NCBI GenBank assembly: GCA_028583415.1
Contig: CM053265.1
Span: 36,186,873-36,250,872, forward strand
Direction of reading: 5' to 3'
Source of the DNA: Protea cynaroides
Taxonomy: Eukaryota; Streptophyta; Magnoliopsida; Proteales; Proteaceae
Length of the DNA stretch: 64,000 bases
Positions 55,568-64,000 of the stretch are shown here, piece by piece; the first letter of the stretch is position 1; the number at the start of each line of letters is the position of its first letter. The position numbers and the translations under genes were made by a program. The notes under the pieces were generated by a model. The model worked only from the letters and a program-made list of their open reading frames with translations. It did not search any database and was not told where the DNA came from.

Positions 55568-56056
55568 TGTTGGGAAAATTTCCCACGTCACCCAAAAACA
55601 AAGACACCTAGGACTCAATCAACCACGTGTACATTCCCGTATGGACTTAAGAAAACAACCCCATAAAAACCAGTTAGATGATAAGGGGTAAAATCGCCAT
55701 TTACGAGTTATTATAATGACATTTCAAGCACCAAATACAACAAAGGGTAAAATCAATATTTATGGGAAAAGCACTATTCACTATAAATAGTCTAAATCCC
55801 GAGATTTTAGGTACGCAAACATTAATTATTCATTCTTGGGATTCTCGTTCTGACGCTTTGAACTCGAGATCTCTCTCTTGCCCCACCATATAAAAGGTGG
55901 GCTCTGATCCCGAGCCCATTAACTATTCACAGATTCCTAACTTTGGCATTGGAGTGGATCCGGGACCATAAGGTCCGTCCCTCTCTTGTCTCTTGTCTTT
56001 ATCTTGCAGGCTCCCATCAACACCACGGACTTCGGATACGGAATTTGGCTGAAACA
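55568..56056 (+). mobile_element. Solo LTR of a Tat-related gypsy element
   Basis: Starts TGTTGGGAAAATTTC and ends GGCTGAAACA. It is flanked by the perfect duplication GACCA (55563-55567 and 56057-56061). It is homologous to the Tat 3' LTR at 37213-37656, including the cactataaatag promoter segment. No internal sequence follows, so it is the product of recombination between two LTRs. Confidence 0.93.
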
Positions 56057-56701
56057 GACCACGGGCTTCATCCCTCATGGATGAAAGTATTCATGAAGAC
56101 ACTATAGCGGGATTGCTGCCTGACATAACACGTGTCTCCCTCTTGCTGAGATTGGTGAGTCTACACGTATCGAACGACGATAGGCTTGAGGAAACATATT
56201 GTTAACAACTACATCCATACATCAATAAACAAACCAACAAATAAGATCATCTTCTCGCTTTTCAGATTTAATCAAATCTGCTACAAGCATTTGCATCAAG
56301 TAGCCTTTTGCCTTGATCTAGAAAGGTGACAAATCTATGAAGAATAAAACGAAACCAACAATAACAACCTATTTATAACAGAAGTGTCACTAATGAAAGT
56401 GCAATAAATTAAGTGGGTCAATATCAACTAGAACTAAAGATTCTCAAGACAAATTCTATTATTTTTTTCCCATTAAAAAAAAATTCAAGTAAATCAACAA
56501 CTATTTCAATTCATAATAGCAACACCTACCATCCCTAAGTCGGATAACTTGAATTTTGAATAGTCTAATACCTTAAAAAAAAAAAAAAAAAAAAAAAACA
56601 AATAAAGAAATTCTCTATGAAGGAAGTGGAAAACCAACGTAATTTAGAATCTCATTATAGGTAGCAGTTCAATGAGATTGAAGTATATCTAAACCTTACC
56701 C

Positions 56702-56733
<32 letters not shown>

Positions 56734-56757
56734 TTGCATATAACGAAATATTAGATT

Positions 56758-57451
56758 CACTACAACAAAAAGGGTTTTTTGTGACGGAATTTTACAACGA
56801 TAAAATATATCCATCGCAAAAGATAGTCATTAACGATGAATAACTTGGGACATCATACAAGATCTCTAATACAAAGGTATTTTAAAGCCATCGGATATAA
56901 TATTTTTTATACGACAGTATATATATTCCTTCGTATAACACTAGTATTTACGACGAGTAGCATACTCCCGTCGTATATATGTATAATTAATTCCCCCGGT
57001 ACATAAAAAATTTCCCTCTTTCTTCCTGCCAATGTATATTATGACAGCAATATAATACCATCATATAAAGACTATAGATTTATGTACGGTGGCAATATAT
57101 AGAATTGTAACGATAGATTTTGTTTCCCGACATATAATTCCAGTGTATTATCGATGGGTAATGTATATCCGTCGTATAAGTCAATGTGTACTGTATATTT
57201 CTGCCCCATTTTGCCTCCAACTTCTGGTTTTATATGACAGTTATTTAGTACCGTCTGTTTAGAATAGTTAATATATAATGGGATGAATAAACCGCCGTAT
57301 AGAAGTAATAAATATGATGGGTATATGTCACCCGCCATTTAATATTTACTTTGTACGATGGGGTTTTAGACCTGTCATATATAAGGGGATAACAACGTTC
57401 ATCCCATGACCCTCCACTCCACTCTCTATTCAAAAAAGTGTTAGCCCTAAC
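56758..57451 (+). mobile_element. Left end of another CACTA-type element
   Basis: The terminus CACTACAACAAAAAGGG is followed by recurring motifs (cgtcgtatat, ccgtcgtat, cgacagtatatat) typical of subterminal repeats. The far end is not seen before the LTR inserted at 57452 nor clearly after it, so the element is either truncated or extends beyond recognition. The candidate 3-bp flank is att. Confidence 0.65.
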
Positions 57452-59585
57452 TATAACACCCGCACACCTAATCTAAACCTCTATTTTATGTCGTAACTGG
57501 TCTTTTAATTATAACCGGACTAGATGGATGAGCGGATGACAATCAGGTATAAAATCGGACCAAAACTTATAATAATTTTTATATCGGTCTCATGATACCG
57601 GTCGACAGGTATGTCTACGCGGGTAGACTAGTCAGATCCGAAAACAGATCTCTGTGGGTCTCGCTTACCAAATCTCAATCCTAGAGACTTTTCTAATGTA
57701 GTAAACTTCCCTAAACTCCATCTTAGCCTATATAAGGACTCCTAAACCTCCTTAAACCTCTTTGATTGATTATTACAAACCCTAGAGAGGAGAAGGAGAT
57801 CTGAAGCAGAGAAAAGAGCTGAAGAAGGTTGAAGAGGAGTTTTCGTTGGAAGAAGAACACCTTAGTTCATAAGCCAATGGTAAGTGCATGTACCTCTCCC
57901 TGGTTAGGTTGTTGTCGATGATGAACAGTACCGTTCAATACTAGGTATTGATCTAAAACCCTTAAATTACCGTCAAACCCTAATTCGACCAATGAACTAG
58001 ATGTGAGTTCTAAACTAGGGATTTTTAGAATAGGATTTGCAATGAAGGATAAAAACAAACCCAATACATTGCTAAGACCTAGAATGTATAGGAGAACCCT
58101 TGAAGAGGAAGTTGGAAGACCGACGGAGACAAAACACCAAGTTGGTGGTTTCATGAGAGCACACCAGTTGACCATACCGGTCGCACCACATGTGACCAGT
58201 ACAGTGACCGGTGGAACTAGCCAAGGGGGGACCGGTCGACCAGACCTGTCGCACCATCCCCACAATGTCGCGATCGATACTTGCAATCGGTATGCACCGT
58301 ATGGGGTGTTTTCGACCCCAATTGATTTCCAACCAACGTAAACCCTAAGGAACTAATTCTAATTGAACCTTAACATCGTGTAGGATCTTGTGATAGCGAG
58401 GTTGGACTCTGTGACGTGGAGCAAGCTAGCAATCAAGCATCAGGTAAGGGAATCAGACCCAAACCCTAATTGACTAATAACAGTAAAATGTTATTACCTT
58501 GTTCTATGGAGTGTTGCTTGTGCATATTCACATATCATCTTTACTTTCAGTTATTATATTCTATTCATGCATATTCGCTATGCTAGGATGTGATTGTTAG
58601 GCATGTGAATGTTTTCGTTGGTGTGTGGAATGGAAAGGGACTCGGGTCTTGGATCATTCCTTACACTGGTACCTTTTTGTATCACTACTATCTTAGCATG
58701 CTTGGTGCGGGTAGGGTATCAGGGGGAGGACGTGACATTATGGTCTCCGGCCTGACCACCAGACTCGAGCCCTATCTCTATGCCGTGAGGAGCTGTACTG
58801 GATAGGACCTACTGTGATGACATATAGGATTAGCTAGTGATGAGCCCACTTGCAAGTTCTTGTCAATAAGGGTGTAGGTATTGGTACGATAGAGGGTATC
58901 AGGGGGAGGACTTGGGATGGAGGTGCAGCCTGCCCACTAGACTCTAGCTCTATCTCTATACCAGAGTGAGTGATGTGGGGTGACACCGGTGTGTAATCTA
59001 TTGGGTGTGCTCACACTCTCGTTGGAGGTGCAGTGGCCGCCAAAACTTACCATAGCATTGTGCAAGTGTATCTGACCAAATGTGAATGTTACTCATGCAT
59101 ATTGCTTGTTGCATTGTTTGATTTTTTTACTGAGCTAAGTTGTGAACTCACCCTTGTATATATACATATTTTTAGATGTTGATGTAGGTTATACTGTGGA
59201 GGGCTACGTGGATGCTCTTGTGTACGGAGGAATTACTGCTTTGGACGTGCAAGGAGGGGAGGACTCGCATGATGCATCATGCGAGTGCCCTTACTGTGTG
59301 TACCTCTAGGGTGTTTGATTTAGTTGTTTATTTTAGTTGAATTTTTATAAATGATGTAATAGATATTTTATTTATGTTTTGATGTGGAGAATAATTGGTT
59401 ACTATAATTACAATGTAGAACTCAATTTATTTAATTTAAGACTTCCCCTATGTTTATTATATTCTGATCATAGTTATGTGCAATGATTTGTATAAGGATA
59501 CGGTCTTATTGAGATCCTAGTGTAAACCGTTGGTTTAGTGGCTATTCATTCACACTTCTAGTTCAGTCGAAATTGGGGTGTGATA
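57452..59585 (+). mobile_element. Solo LTR of a chromovirus-type gypsy element
   Basis: Runs from TATAACACCCG to GGGGTGTGATA with a perfect target duplication CTAAC (57447-57451 and 59586-59590). Both termini have changed from the expected TG...CA to TA...TA. Inside it has the same plan as the other family LTRs: U3 motif near 57598, TATA (cctatataagg) near 57729, leader exon, donor aatg/gtaagt at 57879/57880, motif cluster 58160-58310, acceptor gatgtag ending 59187, CxCxxC exon, then U5. Confidence 0.92.
59188..59310 (+). CDS. LTR exon encoding a CxCxxC-tailed peptide (divergent subfamily)
   Basis: The frame GYTVEGYVDALVYGGITALD... EDSHDAS ends with CECPYCVYL and TAG, unbroken despite low nucleotide similarity to the 41.8-kb copy. 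In the putative spliced leader an in-frame TAA precedes this exon, so the start codon is not explained. Confidence 0.42.
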
Positions 59586-59590
59586 CTAAC

Positions 59591-60560
59591 CGCTCTTAAT
59601 ATCGATTCTCTGTAATCCCCTAATCCTCAATTGATTCTCTTCATATCCCTAACCCTCGATCGATTTTCTCTAATCCCGACTTAACCCTAAGTCGATTCAC
59701 TCTAGTCCCTAACCCTTGATCGATTCTCTGCCTTGACCAGAGTTACTCTTGGTGATCACTTGCTCTACTTCCAATCCCTCCCTAGCCATTGAAGGTTTCG
59801 TTACTTTCAGCTTCGACATCAACTCCACCATCATTGTCATTGGTAGTTGGGTCCTCGGCACTTCTAAAAATTCAAGTTGGTTTATATATCACTATCTTAA
59901 TTTATTTGTATAGCTTTCACATTGTAGTCTAAACTTATGTTGCCTCTGGTAGAGTGTGATTGCCAGATTTGATGAAATCTAAAATAGTGTGATTGTCATA
60001 TTTTATTTGTATCAGGTGTAAGGCCTGATATTTTGTTGTAAAATATGGTGCTTTAGATGAGTTGACTCGATGGTAGTGGCAGCAGTGAGGAGGACAAAAT
60101 CATTATACCAAGATAATGAGATCACAGGCTGAGTCAACTACGATTGGCACAGTCCTAAAGTCAGTATTTGCCCCCATAGGTGCAACTGGGTTGATGACAC
60201 ATACCTAACTCCAAGATAAAATAGCCTTGGCTTTCTACAACAAATTTGCACTAGTTCGATGAGCCCATTAGAGAACTTTAGAGTTGTTCTCAGACAAAAA
60301 TACAAAAAATGACCAAAAATTATGTTACAAAGAGGGAGAGGAGAGAGAGTTGTACACAATTTATACGTCATAAAAAAATATCATCTCAGGAGGATTCCTC
60401 CTTCTCTATTTATAAAATTGGAGATGTCTCTTAATGGTATCCTATTGTAGAGTTATGTTCCTTCAAATCTACGGTCTAGATCTGAACATCTAGATCTAAA
60501 TGTCCAGATCCACACCCTTTCAAAATGATACAACCCTAGGAATAGATGTGCCCCTTGGAT
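59591..60560. other. Intergenic sequence with degenerate ctaaccctcgatcgattctct repeats
   Basis: Between about 59600 and 59735 phrases of the type 'ccctaaccctcgatcgattctctctaat' recur at 30-45 bp. Near 60398-60412 the minus strand has ttataaatagagaagg, a TATA-like box that may belong to the 3' LTR of the copia element to the right. No gene is recognised. Confidence 0.45.
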
Positions 60561-60949
60561 TTAGGGACACATCAGTTGCCGACCTCAGATGCTGATTTCA
60601 AACCATGGCCAAGTATGCCAAAGTTGCTGACCTTGGATGCTCACCTCAGACACCTACTTCGAATAGTGGCTGACCTTGCCGAAGTTGTCGACGTGGCCAA
60701 CCATGCCAACCTCCACAGCCAACCTCCAGATCTGACCTCCAGAAACGACCTCCATGGCTAACCTCAATAGGTAACCCGAGGTCACTGAGGTCGTCGAGGT
60801 CTTCGACCTTGCCGACCTCCATGGCTGACCTCCATGGCCGACTTTAATAGGTGACCGACCTATTCGATCTCTGAGATCTCCATGATCCAACCTCAGAGGC
60901 CTCCATGACCGACTTCTATGATCTCCATGACCTCCAATCTTATTCAACA
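60561..60949. repeat. Low-complexity gacctccatg/gccgacct repeats
   Basis: Short units built from 'gacctccatggc' and 'ctgacct' recur irregularly. The block may be the internal part of the 3' LTR of the neighbouring minus-strand copia element. A possible LTR start (tgttgaataaga on the minus strand) lies at 60949, but I could not confirm the other end. Frames read through it are not genes. Confidence 0.45.
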
Positions 60950-61660
60950 TTCAACTTCTCCGACCTCATACAACCCATCTTTGATAGCAAGGAACCAAAG
61001 GAAAACATAAGGACAAAAAACAACAAAAAATACATATAAATATATATAGATATAAACTAGTAATAATTGGTATTTTAGAAACTAAGTTTTATAATAAAAT
61101 ACAATCATTTCCCCAAAAGTTTCAAAACATCGAGAAAACAAATAATAATCTGAGCACATTAGAACAATAAATACATCGTTACAGATGTCTTTCGGACTTG
61201 AATCTACACTAGGTCTGGTAAGCCACGCTACAGAGTACGGGTTGAATCAGACTCATTGAACCTTTCCTCACTGGTGTAACCGACTATCCTACCAACCATG
61301 TTTTACCATCCGATGCTTCAATCAACCCTCTCCTTAAATGGACATTCTGGCCCTGTCCCCATCTTGGATCATGAATGTTTAGAAAATTCATCTATAGAAA
61401 TTCTCATAAGAGGCGGCCATACCTCCTACATTCATTTTGGTCAGCACATAGTATGCACCACGGTTAACATACCCCCATAATTCACGGGTTTTGCTGATTA
61501 GGAGTTTCATAAACTCATCCTGGATCATCGTGGCGAGTACTATCTTTCCCATCTAATCGGAATAAGCAACAAATGATAGTACTACTTAAGTCTTCTACTG
61601 ACTTCATTCTTACCTTTTGAACCTAAGTCCAGGGATCTCCTTTCACATAGGTTGGGTTTC
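60950..61660. other. Sequence between copia pol end and putative LTR
   Basis: On the minus strand this follows the last pol residues. It has no coding signature and would correspond to the post-pol untranslated region. No clear polypurine tract was found. Confidence 0.35.
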
Positions 61661-62223
61661 CATCATTTTGACTCATGAATCACGGACCTTAAGCCTATTC
61701 CTTTAGATTTATCAAAGATAATTTTGGTGGACCATGGCTTTGTTAACATATTTGCTACATTTGTCTTCGATTTAACGAAGTCTATTGTGATGGTACCATC
61801 TTTTAAATATTGTTACACCAGGTTATGTTTAAGGCGTATATGTCTTTTCTTACCATTATATACCCTGCACTTAGCTTTAGCGACTGCTACCTAACTGCCA
61901 CATTGAATGTGAATAGGTGGCACAGGTATTTTCCATAATGGTATATCCGCTACTAGATTCCTAAGCCATTCGGCTTCTGAATCGACTTTTTCTAAAGCCA
62001 CAAACTCAGCTTCCATGGTGGAACTCATCCCACAAGACTGTTTAACCAATTTCCATGAAATCACACCGCTACCCAAAGTGAACATATAACCACTAGTAGC
62101 AAGAGTTTCCTTCGAATTGAAAATCAAATTTGCAACACAAAATCCCTCAAGAACTACCGAGTGACTAATATAATGTAAACCATAATTCATGGTACCCTTT
62201 AGATACCTTAATAAACGTATCAA
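61660..62223 (-). pseudogene. Copia RNase H and pol C-terminus
   Basis: LRYLKGTMNYGLHY, TSGYMFTLGSGVISWKLVKQ, STMEAEFVALEK (Glu) and AEWLRNLVADIPLW are followed by a stop at 61891 (near CGS). The usual tail continues in frame or nearby (KKRHIRLKHN, TNVANMLTKPWSTKIIF) to about 61660. The stop and shifts make it a pseudogene. Confidence 0.87.
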
Positions 62224-62229
62224 GGCAAC

Positions 62230-63011
62230 CTAATTTTTCGTTCCAAGGTGTCTTGTAAATTTACTTAACTTCCCTACAGCTAAGGCAATATCAGGTCGAG
62301 TAAAATTCATTAAATATGAAACTGAACCAATAATTTGATAATACAATTTTTGAAACATTGATTCTCCCTCATACCTTTGTAAATGGAAATCAATCGACAA
62401 TGGAACACTTAGAATTTTTTCATTAAAATAACCATACTTTATAAGTATGCGTTCCATATAGTGTGCTTGATACAAAATTATTTCATTTTGTCTCCTTATA
62501 ACCTTGATTCCTAAGATAACATCAGCTTCTCCCATATCCTTAGTGTCAAACTTGGACATAAGAAAATCTTTTCTTGATTTAACTATATCAAGGTTTGTTC
62601 CCATAATTAATATATCATTCACATACAAAATTATAAATACACCTCTACTATCATGAAATTTACTATATAAACACCTTTCAGAATCATTTACATGAAAACC
62701 ATTTGAAATTAACACACTATCAAATTTTTTATGCCACTTTTTGGTGCTTGTTTTAAACCATATAAAGAGCGCACAAGTTTACAGACTTTGTGCTCTTCTC
62801 CTGGAACCACACAACTTTTAGATTATTTTGTATAAATCTCCTCTTCTAAATCACCATTTAAGAATGCTGTCTTAATATCCATTTGATGTATGACAAGCTT
62901 ATATACAGAAGCAATTACAATCATTAATCTTGTTGTTGTAATTCTAGCTATAAGAGAAAAAAATTTCAAAAAGGTAATATCCTTTTTCTGATGGAATCCT
63001 TTCATAACCAA
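62230..63011 (-). pseudogene. Copia reverse transcriptase, degenerate
   Basis: 63011-62823 gives VMKGFHQKKDITF, FSLIARITTTRL and VIHQMDIKTAFLNGDLEEEI. After a broken stretch 62715-62230 gives GFHVNDSERCLYSKF, the catalytic box as LYVNDILIM (usual YVDD, one Asp replaced), DMGEADVILGIKV and YLMNFTRPDIALAVGKLS. The lost Asp shows it is inactive. Confidence 0.88.
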
Positions 63012-63317
63012 CCTAGTCTTGAATTTGTCAAGAGATCTATTAGGTTTTAATTTCTTCTTAAAAATCTATTTTGTGTCAAGAACCTTAGTTCCAAGCAGGA
63101 GAGGGACTAACTCTCAAGTATTATTAGCAATAATGAAATCTAACTCACTTTTTATTGTCTCTTTTTAAAAAATTAAATCAGGTGAAGTAATGGCCTGTTG
63201 GTATGTTACACGGTCGATCAAAACCATATATGTAAACATATCATCACCCATATTTGGTTTCCTTCTTTGTCTTATACTTCACTTCACCTTAATTCATTTT
63301 CACTACTAGGTTCTCCA

Positions 63318-64000
63318 TTAAGAATCATCATTATTCTCATATTCATGCATTATAGGTACATTTGGAATAGACACATAACTAGGCAGATTTTTCTTCATAG
63401 GAAAAATATGTTCAAAGAAAATAGCATCTCTTGATTCAATTATATTATTAGCATCAAATATACCATTAATAGATTTAAATACCATGAACCTATAATCAAC
63501 ACTATGATTAGCATAACCAATAAAAACACAATCACATGTTTTAAGTCTTAATTTTCTTTTCTTCAGCTTAGGTATGCCCACTTTAACCAAACACCCCTAA
63601 ACTTTTAAATATCTAAGATTAGGTTTTCTTTCATGCCATTGTTAAAAAAGAATGGAACCTGTCTTCCTATGAGGTACTCTATTCAAAATAAAACAACCAG
63701 ATAAGATTACTTCCCCCCACATATTGAGAGGTAAACCTGAACTAATTAACAAAGAGTTCATAATCTCCTTTAGAGACCTATTCTTTCTTTCGACTACTCT
63801 ATTAGATTGGGGCCGGTAAAGGACAATAGTCTCATGAATAATCCCATTTTCCTCATAAAATTGAGATATAATTTTTTTTTCTGTCCCTCTATCAGTTCTA
63901 AGTTTCTTAATTGTCTTTTCTAATTGATTTTCAGCCTCAGTTTTATATGATATAAAAGTTTCTTCTGCTTCATCCTTAATTCGAAGAAGATAAAGTTTAG
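63318..64000 (-). pseudogene. Copia integrase, C-terminal half
   Basis: From the right edge the minus strand reads KLYLLRIKDEAEETF, LRTDRGTE (second catalytic Asp), FYEENGIIHE, SNRVVERKNRSLKEIMNSLL (catalytic Glu) and NMWGEVILSG. After stops it continues with DCVFIGYANHSVDYRFMVFK and ESRDAIFFEHIFPMK, the usual region before the RT. Confidence 0.88.

Larger units (their letters stand above)
61660..64000 (-). mobile_element. Degenerate Ty1-copia element, minus strand, running off the window
   Basis: Integrase, RT and RNase H follow in copia order on the minus strand, each broken by stops or shifts. gag, protease and the 5' LTR would lie beyond 64000. Wording of the conserved blocks (IASVYKLVIHQMD, NGDLEEEIY, WGEVILSG) is close to the Tork-type copia clade. 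Confidence 0.9.

Noticed and set aside
58003..58341. 112-codon plus-strand frame in the solo LTR
   Set aside because: It overlaps the GGTCGA motif cluster inside the inferred LTR intron and has no counterpart in the other LTRs.
60546..60950. Frames on both strands in the gacctccatgg region
   Set aside because: Low-complexity repeat translation with no domain.
1..64000. tRNA or rRNA genes
   Set aside because: I scanned for tRNA-like cloverleaf boxes and rRNA phrases and saw none. The only tRNA-like sequences are retrotransposon primer sites.

Overview
This is nuclear DNA of a flowering plant, probably not a grass, from a region rich in transposable elements. Evidence: a spliced plant-type mitochondrial ADP/ATP carrier gene, plant Ty1-copia and Ty3-gypsy elements (including the plant-only Tat lineage), CACTA-type termini and a 500-N assembly gap. 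The species cannot be named from the sequence.

The one host gene I recognise is the ADP/ATP carrier (coding exons 7267-7746, 13216-13587 and 13709-14008). It encodes 383 residues with the RRRMMM signature and has intact splice sites. A 5.2-kb copia element (7922-13134, CATTT duplication on both sides) sits inside its first coding intron.

Upstream (1-5560) there is an (AT)n tract, degenerate tandem repeats and two LTR fragments in opposite orientations. From 16039 to 49761 is a nest. Inverted CACTA termini enclose a Tat-lineage gypsy element (16645-37656) that lacks its 5' LTR. A chromodomain-bearing gypsy element (27559-37149, duplication GGAAC) is inserted in the Tat element. A second element of that family (39924 onward) runs into the N gap. 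Beyond the nest are a 99-bp tandem duplication, a 1.1-kb foldback element, a truncated LINE with a 13-bp duplication, two solo LTRs with perfect 5-bp duplications, remnants of further DNA transposons and, at the right edge, a decayed copia element on the minus strand.

Four things stand out. (1) The Tat element carries an antisense gene of three exons between integrase and 3' LTR, with a TATA box and an eight-copy 92-bp array containing twelve CACGTG G-boxes upstream of its start. (2) The chromovirus LTRs share an internal intron followed by a short exon encoding a conserved peptide ending C-E-C-x-x-C-V, with mostly synonymous or conservative differences between diverged copies. (3) These LTRs carry two clusters of GGTCGA/CGACC-type motifs at corresponding places, with flanks that differ between subfamilies; a third cluster lies upstream of a second antisense gene. 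(4) That second antisense gene, in the leader of the 39.9-kb element, resembles the 'putative plant transposon protein' family. All elements are broken by stops, many of them TAG where the family has CAG, as expected from methylation-driven C-to-T decay.
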